39,044 nucleotides of DNA from Nitrospira sp. (GTDB lineage: Bacteria; Nitrospirota; Nitrospiria; Nitrospirales; Nitrospiraceae), in assembly GCA_015903995.1 (NCBI GenBank), contig JABMDK010000006.1:1-39044 (forward strand). The letters are read 5' to 3'. The translations under genes were made by a program, and so were the position numbers. The first letter of the stretch is position 1; each line of letters starts with the position of its first letter. Shown one piece after another: positions 26,149 to 34,612 of this stretch. Below the pieces are notes generated by a model that made no database searches, was not told the DNA's origin, and worked only from the letters and a program-made list of their open reading frames with translations.

Positions 26149-27113
26149 TGCACCCTTTCAATGAGCCTGGACAAATCCGGCGTCGTACGCATGAAACCCG
26201 CACGTTGTGCGTGGCTCACGAACTGTTGAAACTCCTCGATCGACACATCCGGGTGCAGCACGATGCGTTTCCACGCCTGATTCACCAACTCCACCGAAAC
26301 CTTGGCCTGTGTCTCGATGGCTAATTCTTCAAGGACCATCTTCTTGGCCTCCTCCGGATGCGAGAGAATCCACTCGGTGAGTTCTCGGTGAGCCTGCACA
26401 AACTTTCTCGCCAATTCCGACTTGGCCTTGACGAACTTTACCCCTGAAACAAGAACCGTGACACTGTCCCTTGACTGTTCGAGCAACACCTTGCCTCCTG
26501 CTTCGCGTTCCAGGCGCGATACCCAGGGCTCGACCGTCCAGACCGCATCAAGCTTTCGCTGTTGAAACAGGGAAATTTGATCAGGATTCGGCGTCGGGAC
26601 GATGAAGGCCTCCCCGCCGGTCTGTGTGATCTTCAATCCACCGTTGGCCAGCCAAGCACGGCAGGCGATATCTTGGGTATTGCCGAGTTGGGGAGTTGCG
26701 ATGGTTTTCCCACGGAAATCTGCCGGCTCTTTGAGGGCGGAATCCGACTGCACAACTAAGGCAGCCCCACCTACCGCAGCACCACCAAGGATTCGAATCT
26801 CTGCTCCATTTGATTTCGCGTACGCATTCAACGCGGGATTGGGCCCCACATAGGTCAGATCAATCGAACCGGCTAAGATCGCCTCAATGGCACTCGGACC
26901 GGCATTGTAGACATACCACTCGACCATCACGTCTTTACCCAGCCGCTCCTCGAACCACCCATGTCCTGTCCGTGAAAGGTGATGAGCGACCAAACCCTGC
27001 ACGTGAGTCACGTTCGGAAAATGACCGACACGAATGGTTTCACCGGCAACAGCGAGTTGTGCGGTGGTAAAGATTCCGAACACTCCAAGAAAAATAAGAT
27101 GCAATCGCTTCAT
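26145..27113 (-). CDS. ABC transporter substrate-binding protein, NitT/TauT (SsuA-like) family
   Basis: 322 residues from the ATG at 27113, which has GAGGAG 4 nt upstream; an in-frame GTG at 27125 overlaps that ribosome site and is rejected. A signal peptide (LHLIFLGVFGIFTTAQLAVAG) precedes the family pattern ETIRVGHFPNVTHVQGLVAHH, DLTYVGPNPALNAYA, FRGKTIATPQLGNTQDIA and LDAVWTVEPWVSRLE. Known relatives bind aliphatic sulfonates, taurine or nitrate. The YezD-type gene in the same leftward unit favours a sulfur compound, by inference. It lies 85 nt after the porin gene. Confidence 0.88.
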   Translation of the reverse strand: MKRLHLIFLGVFGIFTTAQLAVAGETIRVGHFPNVTHVQGLVAHHLSRTGHGWFEERLGKDVMVEWYVYNAGPSAIEAILAGSIDLTYVGPNPALNAYAKSNGAEIRILGGAAVGGAALVVQSDSALKEPADFRGKTIATPQLGNTQDIACRAWLANGGLKITQTGGEAFIVPTPNPDQISLFQQRKLDAVWTVEPWVSRLEREAGGKVLLEQSRDSVTVLVSGVKFVKAKSELARKFVQAHRELTEWILSHPEEAKKMVLEELAIETQAKVSVELVNQAWKRIVLHPDVSIEEFQQFVSHAQRAGFMRTTPDLSRLIERVQ

Positions 27114-27198
27114 GATTCTCCTCACAATCAGAAGTTCTCGAGTTGGACCACTCGGAACTTCTTCATTTGGATTTCTGCTTCATAGACCATGGTCTCTA

Positions 27199-28773
27199 TC
27201 AGAACGCTAGCTGCATCCGACTCAGAAATACTCGTTCGTCCGGACGGTCCAGCACGTTGGTTCCAGCTGCATTGATGGGAGCGATACCATTCCCCGCTCC
27301 ACCGCTAAACGTTGTTTCTGAATAGTTCACGGCAAATCTGACGTTCGGATTCAAATACCAGTTCAGACCAACCGTCCACGAACGTGCGGATTTGGCGCTT
27401 TCAGAAAGATTGGCATATCCTCCCGTGAAGGAGGTTCCGGCAGGGTTTTTAAAGGTGTCGGAATCGAGATGAATTTCACTGTATCGCCCCACAAGCTCCC
27501 AAGCACCCCAGCCACGACCGAAATCGAAATTGTGCCTGGGTTTGACGCCTTGAAAAGAGTTGTCTTCTCCAGTGAGGACATAGGCCACCGTCACATGCCA
27601 GGCTTGATGATGCAGCCTGCGCCCGCTGTTTGGGGTAAAGACCGTGTTGGTTCCTGCCCCGCCTGCTGCAGGTGAGCCACCGGTCGTCAAACTGACATCC
27701 TGAATGACACGCGCATATTCACTGATGACTCCCAGCGGACCAACGAAGTAATAGGCTTGAGGAGACACCCGAATCCGTGTGCCGTCGGATACCACGCCCC
27801 CGCTATATCGAAAGAAGGTGTTTTGTCCGTCAGTCAGATAGCTGGCCAGCCCGTTTCTCGTTGGGTCCGCCGGTGTGGTGTCTGTAAAGTTGAGGTTTCG
27901 TTCGCCATTCACACTCGTGTACGTGGCAGCCACGCCCAGGCCAAGGCCATGTAACAGTGTGTCGTGATTTACAAACGGTGTGGCGAAAATCCTCCCGGTA
28001 AACTCTTTGCGTCCGCTGAATTGCGGTCCTGTATTAATATTCCCACCATCACTGACTCCGTTCATGAGCCCAAACGCATAATTCAGGGTGTTGTTCAATA
28101 CATCACCATGCACGGCAACCCCCAAATCACGATTGGGCAACAGCGCGTTGGAGACATAACTTCGTTCAATGAGTTTAATATCGCTTGCGCTCTGCAACCG
28201 TTCTAACGCGACGAAACTTTTGAATTTCCCGACTCGTATCTTGAAAGCTGGGTCAAGGCGGGCATCAAGGTATCCATCGAATAGGGACACGGTGCCGTTG
28301 GCAAAATCCGGCATGATACGGAAATCGTATTTCCCCCAGAAGGTTGCTTCGAACGTGGGCCTCAGCCGGCGTAAAAGCCAGGTATTATTGGCGGCATGGA
28401 ACCCATCTCCATCAAGATCGCCAGCTCGTTGATCGGTCCTGTTGCGGATATCATTCGCGCCGTCAAAGAAAACCCGATGATCGGCTTGAACGATGCCCCG
28501 AAACCTAAAGCTAACGTTTCCATCGGCAGAGTCCACAGAAAGGCCGGAACTACCGGCCTTCACGACCGGAACCGATTTCTTGGCAGCCTCCGCCGCCTCC
28601 TGTTCCACTTCACGTTTCCGTTTGAGAATACGCACTTCTTGATCCAACTCCTCAAACCGCTGCTCAAGTGACTTCTGTTGAGATTCCGCCTCTTGCGCAT
28701 GAGCCTGATCCCACGGTCCTGTACTCATGCCCGCTAACACCACAATTCCCCCGAACAACCACCACTTCCTCAT
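27199..28773 (-). CDS. OprO/OprP-like outer-membrane porin
   Basis: 524 residues, ATG after AAGGAG. A signal peptide (cleaved after AHAQ) is followed by a coiled-coil segment at ~28-70 (SLEQRFEELDQEVRILKRKREVEQEAA split across heptads), then a beta-barrel ending in an aromatic residue (SRMQLAF). Family marks include FRFRGIVQADHRVFF, FEATFWGKYDFRIMPDFANG, KIRVGKFKSFVALERLQSA and RDLGVAVHGD. Such trimeric porins let anions such as phosphate cross the outer membrane. Sitting directly before the ABC importer, it probably supplies the outer-membrane step of the same pathway. Confidence 0.9.
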   Translation of the reverse strand: MRKWWLFGGIVVLAGMSTGPWDQAHAQEAESQQKSLEQRFEELDQEVRILKRKREVEQEAAEAAKKSVPVVKAGSSGLSVDSADGNVSFRFRGIVQADHRVFFDGANDIRNRTDQRAGDLDGDGFHAANNTWLLRRLRPTFEATFWGKYDFRIMPDFANGTVSLFDGYLDARLDPAFKIRVGKFKSFVALERLQSASDIKLIERSYVSNALLPNRDLGVAVHGDVLNNTLNYAFGLMNGVSDGGNINTGPQFSGRKEFTGRIFATPFVNHDTLLHGLGLGVAATYTSVNGERNLNFTDTTPADPTRNGLASYLTDGQNTFFRYSGGVVSDGTRIRVSPQAYYFVGPLGVISEYARVIQDVSLTTGGSPAAGGAGTNTVFTPNSGRRLHHQAWHVTVAYVLTGEDNSFQGVKPRHNFDFGRGWGAWELVGRYSEIHLDSDTFKNPAGTSFTGGYANLSESAKSARSWTVGLNWYLNPNVRFAVNYSETTFSGGAGNGIAPINAAGTNVLDRPDERVFLSRMQLAF

Positions 28774-28936
28774 TTAACGTTCTCCTTGTCATGAGAGGAA
28801 TTTCCGGTTGTCCGGTCAATCCACCGATTAGAATACTCACTGCTCCAGCATCAGCTTCCAATTGTGTGGATGGCCGATCTGTCGTGAGACCGCTCTTTCT
28901 ATAAACAGCGTCGATAGTCATGTTGGATCATCATGA

Positions 28937-29107
28937 TTAAGAACGATCAAACCGCGTCTTCTCTTTCCGCTCGATCTGCACCACTTTGGAGTCGTGGACA
29001 ATGATTTCGACGGATCCGTAGCGGATCCCTTTCAAAGCGAACAGGATCGCCTGCTCGACCGTCTGATCCGAGTACGGAATCGTTGTCTCTTGACCTCCTC
29101 TAGACAT
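28937..29107 (-). CDS. YezD/DUF2292-type small protein
   Basis: A 56-residue gene starting MSRGGQETTIPYSDQTVEQA and ending in KTRFDRS, with GAAGG just before the ATG. The core ILFALKGIRYGSVEIIVHDS and VVQIERKEKTRF match the DUF2292 family, whose Bacillus member YezD is co-regulated with sulfur assimilation. Biochemical function is unknown. It is first in the leftward unit (YezD-like / porin / ABC importer) and lies behind a strong promoter at 29179-29208, so it gives a hint that the importer handles a sulfur compound. Confidence 0.82.
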   Translation of the reverse strand: MSRGGQETTIPYSDQTVEQAILFALKGIRYGSVEIIVHDSKVVQIERKEKTRFDRS

Positions 29108-29178
29108 AACCTTCAACTCTTTCCTATTTGAGTAATCTGATCAATCCTTACAGTTCCGATCATGATTGAATAAATTAA

Positions 29179-29208
29179 CTTATACTTAAACTGATGTTTC
29201 TTTGTCAA
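29179..29208 (-). promoter_or_regulatory. Sigma-70-like promoter for the leftward uptake operon
   Basis: On the minus strand a consensus -35 TTGACA (29208-29203) and a -10 TATAAG (29184-29179) are separated by 18 nt. It lies ~70 nt upstream of the 56-codon gene in an AT-rich spacer that contrasts with the G+C-rich surroundings. Confidence 0.65.
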
Positions 29209-29309
29209 CAATATAAATTTAAGACATACTCATATCGAATTTAGTGCATGTAACGCTCTCGTAGTTGCACTATTCTCAATTTCAATAAATAATAATAAGT
29301 CACTTCTAC

Positions 29310-29339
29310 TTGACTAATGACAATTATACTTGCTATACA
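29310..29339 (+). promoter_or_regulatory. Sigma-70-like promoter for the rightward regulator gene
   Basis: -35 TTGACT (29310-29315), 18-nt spacer, TGC-extended -10 TATACA (29334-29339). The predicted transcription start is at or next to the ATG at 29347, so the regulator mRNA may be leaderless. This position also argues against the upstream in-frame ATG at 29317, which lies inside the promoter. Confidence 0.55.
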
Positions 29340-29346
29340 CCAAGCT

Positions 29347-30528
29347 ATGCGGACTCGGAGTAATCAACCTGAATACACTGCGCAGTTCTCCAATCGTCTT
29401 AAATCCTGCCGAATAGAAAAAGGCTTTTCTCAAGGCGAACTCGCAACCCGAGGAGGCATCACCAGACAGGCTATTTCATCCATTGAGTCAAATCTGTACC
29501 TACCCACAACAGCGGTAGCCCTTCGGCTGGCGTCCGTCCTCGCCTGTCGCGTGGAAGACCTGTTCAGCCTCGTTCCAACGGAGGACGTGATCGAGGGAAC
29601 CCTGATCGGCCGACTCCCTCAAGCAAAGACGAGGACTCAACCGATTCGAGTCAAAGTGTCAACCATTGGGAAGCGGACGGTCGTACGACCGGTCGCCGAT
29701 TTAGGAGAGCAACTTTCCTTTGCCGTTCCGACCGATGGATACATCACCCACGCACAGGGCAATCGATCCAGTCACACAGTCCACGTCAAACTGTCCCGTG
29801 ATCGAGAAGCGATTCAACAGGAAATCTCCGTGGCCGGATGTGATCCGGCCATCTTTTTGGTCGGTGAACATTTGCGACGCCACAAAGACCGAACAACCGT
29901 TGTCGGCTGGATGATGGGCAGCATGGCGGCCCTTCACGCTTTGCAGCGCGGTGAAGTGCATGTCGCCGGCATGCATCTCTTTGATCCAGTGACTCGTGAA
30001 TCGAATCTACCCTTTCTCAGACGATCTCTCAAAGGCTCAGCCTATGAGGTGGTGACCTTTGCGACCTGGGAAGAGGGATTCTTAATTCGCCCCGGCAATC
30101 CAAAATCTATTCGCACCGCCGCTGATCTCGTAGAACCAACGGTGACCGTGGTCAATCGAGAAGAGGGATCTGGGGCAAGACTCCTGCTGGATCAACGGTT
30201 GCGAACAGCCGGTGTAGAGCCGACGCACCTTCAAGGATACGACCGGATCGTATCCTCTCATTTTGAAGTGGCACGAGCCATTGCGGAACGTCAGGCAGAT
30301 ATTGGAATTGGAATTCGCTCTGCGGCCCAGCTCTTTGACCTCGACTTCATCCCCTTACAAGTAGCGCGTTACGACCTGGTCGTGCCCAAACCGTACCTCA
30401 AGTCGCATCCCACCCTCGCCCATCTGTTTGAAACACTGGTCAGCCGTCCATTCAGAGACGAGATTGAGGCGCTTGGCGGATACGACACCAGCGAGACTGG
30501 AAAAATTCAGGCTCTACGGGCTGGCTGA
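29347..30528 (+). CDS. HTH regulator with periplasmic-binding-protein-like sensor domain
   Basis: 393 residues from ATG 29347. An Xre-type HTH spans ~17-70 (LKSCRIEKGFSQGELATRGG then TRQAISSIESN). A PBP-like domain spans ~140-385, with VAGCDPAIFLVGEHLRRH, the EEGSGARLLLDQRL loop, and an ADIGIGIRSAAQLF stretch. This domain pairing occurs in one-component regulators linked to molybdate or similar oxyanions and substrates. Placed between the two uptake units, with modA downstream, it is the obvious candidate regulator of both. Ligand and operator are unknown; 34 nt separate it from the next gene, so it may be self-regulated in the same operon. Confidence 0.85.
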   Translation: MRTRSNQPEYTAQFSNRLKSCRIEKGFSQGELATRGGITRQAISSIESNLYLPTTAVALRLASVLACRVEDLFSLVPTEDVIEGTLIGRLPQAKTRTQPIRVKVSTIGKRTVVRPVADLGEQLSFAVPTDGYITHAQGNRSSHTVHVKLSRDREAIQQEISVAGCDPAIFLVGEHLRRHKDRTTVVGWMMGSMAALHALQRGEVHVAGMHLFDPVTRESNLPFLRRSLKGSAYEVVTFATWEEGFLIRPGNPKSIRTAADLVEPTVTVVNREEGSGARLLLDQRLRTAGVEPTHLQGYDRIVSSHFEVARAIAERQADIGIGIRSAAQLFDLDFIPLQVARYDLVVPKPYLKSHPTLAHLFETLVSRPFRDEIEALGGYDTSETGKIQALRAG

Positions 30529-30562
30529 AGGTGGCCTATATTATGATGAATGTCGCCCTGCT

Positions 30563-32092
30563 ATGAATCGAATCGAAGAGAAGAAGAGGGTCGGAACTTG
30601 GAGTGCCGCCATTGGGATCGCGGGGCTACTTGCAACGAGTGCCGCGCTGGCCGAGGAGCCCCCGACTGTATCGCCTTCCACGCCAGCGATTGGCCTCGCG
30701 TCCGGTTCCCTGCAAGCCATCTCCGACATCAAGCAGCGAGCAGAGGCTCAAAGAGGAAGCAACTGGGTTGAACCAGCCGATGCGATCCTTATTCAACGGA
30801 AAGAGGTGGAGTGGAGCCGCTACCTACGAACAGCCCTGCACCTGCCGGACTGGATCGACGTGGGGTTAGAAAACCGGACAAGGTTCGAATCCTATGACCA
30901 TCCCTGGCGGGCAAGTCAGGCCATCGGCAATGGTCAGACTGATCCTCAAATCCTACTGAGATCCCGCCTACGCTTCGGATTGGGAGGCAATGGCCCATTC
31001 CGATTTCTCTTTGAGGGGCAGGACGCACGAGCGTACTTGAACAACGACCCCGGTGATTTTCGAGACAATACGACGGTCAACGAATTCGATATCTTGCAAT
31101 TGCTCGGGTCCTTCACTCTGACCAACCTATTCGGAAGTGGTCTGCGCACCGATGTCCATTTCGGCCGCATGACAATGGACTTCGGCCGCCGCCGGTTGAT
31201 CGCACGCAATGACTTTCGGAATACGTCGAACGCATTCGATGGATTGCATTGGCAAATCAGTCACGGCCAGGCATGGCGACTCCGAGCCTTTTTCGTAGAA
31301 CCAGTCATTCGAAACGACGTGCAACTTGATGAGCAGAACAGCAAATCCCTGTTTTGGGGAAGCTATTTCGAAAGCCGGCATCTCCCCTGGTTCCAGGTGG
31401 ATGCGTACTATTTGGGCCTGAATGACCGGCTTTTGCCAAATGTGTCAACCCATCGGACCTACTCGACGTTCGGAGGCCGCCTGTCTAAGGACCCCAAGCC
31501 AGACGAACTGGACTACGAAATTGAAAGCACGTGGCAGATTGGAACGCGTGGAGACACCGATCACTTCGCCCATTTCCAGCATTTCGATCTCGGCTACACA
31601 CTCAACCTCCCTTGGACTCCTCGAGTGCTGTTTCACTATGACTATGCGAGCGGAGATCGTCACCCAGGCGACAGCCAGGATGAAGGGTTCGATACGCTGT
31701 TCGGAGCGCGACGGTGGGAATACATGCCCACCGGAACGTTCGGACCTTTCTTTCGAACGAATATCAGCTCGCCCGGATGGCGTGTCATTGTGACACCGGC
31801 ACAAGGATGGACCGTGCAACTCAAACATCGCGTCTGGTACCTGGCTCAGAGCCGGGATGTCTTTGGAAGTTCCGGCTTGCGGGACATGACGGGACAAGCC
31901 GGCACCTCCCTCGGACATGACGTCGAGCTTCGTGCTCAATGGGCACTCAACGCCAATCTGGATTTCGATGTCGGGTACGTCCATTGGTTCAAGGGGTCCT
32001 ATTTTGACCGCCTCCCCGCTTCCGCCGACTTACCCTTGGGTGGAAACAAGGATACAGACTACTTTTATGCCCACATGCGCGTGAGGGTGTAG
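30563..32092 (+). CDS. Alginate-export-family outer-membrane beta-barrel protein
   Basis: 509 residues. Start 30563 (MNRIEEKKRVGTWSA) gives a clean signal peptide (AIGIAGLLATSAALAEE); the frame is open further upstream inside the regulator gene. The barrel carries family patterns such as WIDVGLENRTRFESYDHPWR, LLRSRLRFGLGGNGPFRF, VNEFDILQLLGSFTLTNLFG, HFGRMTMDFGRRRLIARNDF and FDGLHW. Such barrels export alginate or act as porins for various solutes. Its place between the regulator and modA suggests an uptake or exchange role for the same ligand rather than alginate export. The C-terminus ends HMRVRV. Confidence 0.85.
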   Translation: MNRIEEKKRVGTWSAAIGIAGLLATSAALAEEPPTVSPSTPAIGLASGSLQAISDIKQRAEAQRGSNWVEPADAILIQRKEVEWSRYLRTALHLPDWIDVGLENRTRFESYDHPWRASQAIGNGQTDPQILLRSRLRFGLGGNGPFRFLFEGQDARAYLNNDPGDFRDNTTVNEFDILQLLGSFTLTNLFGSGLRTDVHFGRMTMDFGRRRLIARNDFRNTSNAFDGLHWQISHGQAWRLRAFFVEPVIRNDVQLDEQNSKSLFWGSYFESRHLPWFQVDAYYLGLNDRLLPNVSTHRTYSTFGGRLSKDPKPDELDYEIESTWQIGTRGDTDHFAHFQHFDLGYTLNLPWTPRVLFHYDYASGDRHPGDSQDEGFDTLFGARRWEYMPTGTFGPFFRTNISSPGWRVIVTPAQGWTVQLKHRVWYLAQSRDVFGSSGLRDMTGQAGTSLGHDVELRAQWALNANLDFDVGYVHWFKGSYFDRLPASADLPLGGNKDTDYFYAHMRVRV

Positions 32093-32102
32093 GAAACCTC
32101 CT

Positions 32103-32870
32103 ATGAAACAACTTCTCCTCTGGTTAAGCCTATACATGATCATGAGCACAGAGATCGTACGTGCTGAGGAGATCACGATCGCTGCCGCATCTGATCTGAA
32201 TTTTACCTTTAAGGAGCTTATCCCAGAGTACGAGACGGCCAGCGGAGACCGGGTCAAACTGACACTTGGATCATCAGGGAACTTCTTTGCCCAGATTCAA
32301 CATGGCGCCCCGTTCGATCTCTACTTCTCTGCCGATATCGCATACCCCAAAAAATTGGAAGAATCAGGCCTGACCGTCCTGGGATCACTCTATCGCTATG
32401 CCATCGGACGCATCGTCCTGTGGGCCAGGCATGATTCGCCGATCGATGTCACGCAAGGCCTTGCGGCGCTCCGTCAGCCATCTGCGAAGAAAATTGCCAT
32501 CGCAAACCCCAAACATGCGCCCTATGGCCGAGCAGCAGTCGCCGCGATGGAGCATGGTGGCGTCTACGCCGACATCAGCGATCGGCTGGTTCTTGGAGAA
32601 AACGTCTCACAGGCCGCGCAATTCGTTGAATCCGGCGCAGCTGATATCGGCATCATTGCACTCTCGTTGGCACTTGCGCCTGCCATGAGCACGAAGGGAA
32701 CGTATTGGGAAATCCCCGCGGAGACTCATCCGCCACTTGAGCAAGGAGCCGTCATCATCAAGGCATCGAAGCGAGCGGACTCGGCAAAGCGGTTCCTTGA
32801 GTTTGTGCAAAGCCGGCACGGACAAACCATCATGACACGCTATGGATTTGCGACTCCGGAGGTTCGATGA
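32103..32870 (+). CDS. modA: Molybdate-binding periplasmic protein ModA
   Basis: 255 residues with a signal peptide (LWLSLYMIMSTEIVRAEE). The ModA pattern is clear: ITIAAASDLNFTFKELIP, LTLGSSGNFFAQIQHGAPFD, ANPKHAPYGRAAVAAM, and ESGAADIGIIALSLALAP. It binds molybdate or tungstate and delivers it to ModB. It begins 10 nt after the porin stop, and the stop overlaps the ATG of modB (ATGA). The protein is complete, but the permease behind it is truncated, so its current transport partner is unclear. Confidence 0.92.
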   Translation: MKQLLLWLSLYMIMSTEIVRAEEITIAAASDLNFTFKELIPEYETASGDRVKLTLGSSGNFFAQIQHGAPFDLYFSADIAYPKKLEESGLTVLGSLYRYAIGRIVLWARHDSPIDVTQGLAALRQPSAKKIAIANPKHAPYGRAAVAAMEHGGVYADISDRLVLGENVSQAAQFVESGAADIGIIALSLALAPAMSTKGTYWEIPAETHPPLEQGAVIIKASKRADSAKRFLEFVQSRHGQTIMTRYGFATPEVR

Positions 32871-33235
32871 ATTGGACGGCTATTGGGGTGACGTGCAAGC
32901 TGGCGAGCCTCACCTCCATCACCTTACTGATTATCGGCCTCCCCATCGCCTATTGGCTGACCTATTCGAAATGGCGTTGGAAGTTTCTGATTGAATCAAT
33001 CGTGGCCTTGCCATTGGTGCTGCCGCCCACAGTGCTGGGCTTCTACATCCTCGTCGCCATTGGACCACATAGCCCGATCGGGCGCGTTTATACAGATCTC
33101 GTTGGACACCCCTTGCCGTTTAGTTTCCAAGGATTGCTGCTCGCCTCGATCCTCTACAGTTTGCCCTTTGCTGTTCAGCCGTTTGCCACAGGGGAAAGAC
33201 CGTCTTATAAAGACAGTATTATTTGGGCATGCTAA
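32867..33235 (+). pseudogene. modB: Molybdate ABC permease ModB, truncated
   Basis: The first ~107 residues are a good ModB: CKLASLTSITLLIIGLPIAYWL, ALPLVLPPTVLGFYILVA, and SLPFAVQPFA. Homology ends at about 33187. The frame then continues 15 unrelated residues (TGERPSYKDSIIWAC) and stops at 122 codons, against about 220-230 usual. The missing half includes the EAA loop needed to contact the ATPase, so the protein should not transport. No modB 3' half or modC was found in the window. The break coincides with the start of less G+C-rich, foreign-looking DNA. Confidence 0.88.
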
Positions 33236-33279
33236 ACTTAGGAGTTAGTGGAGTTTCAACCACCGCTAAGGAGCACGAT

Positions 33280-34206
33280 ATGAAACAATTGTTATGGAAA
33301 TTCATTCATCTCACCGTATTGGCAATTTTCATCTTGGTAAGTGGAGTGTCAATCGCCGCTGCCGACCATTCCTGGTCGACGTATCACTGGGCTCGTACAA
33401 CTGACACGTTCATTGTGCCGGTCGGTGACAACACCACCAGCTTGAGTTGGCATACTACCTTAGAGGACGTCATCAGTGACTGGTTTTCAGGTAAGGGAAG
33501 CAATGTCGACAAAGACTATACCAATAGTACGGTATGCCCGACGTCGGGAAGCTCGCCCTGTATTTCTGTGATTGTGAAACCCCAAAAAGCAACAGGGGTA
33601 GCAGGAAACAATTGTGGTGCGGTACAGGGCACGACCCAAGTGTGCAACAAAACTTATGGCGCCAACGGGTGGTTAGGGTTGGCGACGATCTGGCTCAACG
33701 GGGGTCACATCACGAAGGGTACCGCCAAGATGAATGATACCTATCTCAGTAAGTCCGGGGGGAGGTATAACACTGTCAACGAAAGACGCCATGTCATGTG
33801 CCAAGAGGTAGCGCATACGTTTGGGCTTGGGCACCAAAGCACATCTGGGGTGTCTTTGGACACCTGCATGGATTACTACTCGAATACAGGGACCCAGGCA
33901 GAGTCCACTCTCAGCATCATACCCAATTACCATGATTATGAGCAGCTCTCTAGGATCTATGCCAATCATCTTGACAGCATCACCACTCTCTCGGCCACAG
34001 GTATTGCGCCGGCACAAGCGAACGCTCGGGATGATGAGAGTCCCAAGGAATGGGGGCGTTTGTCGAATCAGTCACAAGATGGTCGGAGTTCCGTCTACGA
34101 ACAGGATCTTGGTTTAGGCATCAGAATTATTCGACATGTACGGTGGACCGAAGAGACTGCTGCGAAATGTCCGGCGTGCGACCATCGTTTTCATGACAAG
34201 GAATGA
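33280..34206 (+). CDS. Secreted metzincin-like metalloprotease with QExxH motif
   Basis: 308 residues from an ATG after AAGGAG. A signal peptide (FIHLTVLAIFILVSGVSIAAA) precedes a Ser/Thr/Gly/Cys-rich domain. At 175-185 the sequence QEVAHTFGLGH follows the metzincin pattern HExxHxxGxxH with the first His replaced by Gln, with E176, H179 and H185 kept. A CMDYY Met-turn-like motif lies ~20 residues on, and a soluble tail follows (KEWGRLSNQSQDG ... LDLG-like block). If the Gln cannot bind zinc, activity may be altered or lost, although I believe Gln recurs at this site in related bacterial proteins. It sits directly behind the broken modB. Confidence 0.72.
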   Translation: MKQLLWKFIHLTVLAIFILVSGVSIAAADHSWSTYHWARTTDTFIVPVGDNTTSLSWHTTLEDVISDWFSGKGSNVDKDYTNSTVCPTSGSSPCISVIVKPQKATGVAGNNCGAVQGTTQVCNKTYGANGWLGLATIWLNGGHITKGTAKMNDTYLSKSGGRYNTVNERRHVMCQEVAHTFGLGHQSTSGVSLDTCMDYYSNTGTQAESTLSIIPNYHDYEQLSRIYANHLDSITTLSATGIAPAQANARDDESPKEWGRLSNQSQDGRSSVYEQDLGLGIRIIRHVRWTEETAAKCPACDHRFHDKE

Positions 34207-34454
34207 GTGCAACCAACAAGACCACCTTCCGGTTGCTCCCACTACCTCGTACAAGAGTTTCAGATGTAGGGACTACTGCCGCTCGTATCTCAATGAACGA
34301 GTGGCAGCCCTACAAACTCTCCCCCCCTCCACTCACACTGACTTCTTTACAGGAGAAAAGTTTTTGTGCTGGTCTGGTGCGAGTGACCCAATGACATTGA
34401 CGCCGATCGATTATCCCCCCTGCCCCTCCAGGTCCCCGTCAGTCGAGTCTGACC

Positions 34455-34481
34455 GTCACGGTTTCTGTCACGGTTCCTGTC
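34455..34481 (+). repeat. Short tandem repeat near the tRNA fragment
   Basis: GTCACGGTTTCT (34455-34466) is followed directly by GTCACGGTTCCT (34467-34478) and a further GTC. Direct repeats of this size ~130 nt from an attachment core resemble integrase arm-type sites, but no such function can be shown from sequence alone. Confidence 0.5.
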
Positions 34482-34525
34482 CGAAAAGAGTCACAGTGAG
34501 GGGATACCACTGGAGGACGCAAAGC

Positions 34526-34571
34526 ACAACGGCAGGCCACAAACCCTTGATAGGCTTGCGCCTGCCGTTGT
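34526..34571. terminator. Strong hairpin, possible terminator
   Basis: A perfect 12-bp stem, ACAACGGCAGGC (34526-34537) and GCCTGCCGTTGT (34560-34571), encloses a 22-nt loop. No T-run follows (TATGGTATAA), so intrinsic termination is uncertain; it could instead be an attachment-site flank or a processed RNA structure. Confidence 0.5.
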
Positions 34572-34612
34572 ATGGTATAACTTACTATGGCCTGGTGTTT
34601 CTACCTAAACCA

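Noticed and set aside
29317..29346. Upstream start for the HTH-PBP regulator
   Set aside because: The ATG at 29317 lies between the -35 and -10 boxes of the likely promoter; 29347 is preferred.
30881..30903. tRNA T-loop-like GGTTCGAATCC
   Set aside because: It lies within the barrel-protein gene in frame, and no acceptor or anticodon stem surrounds it.
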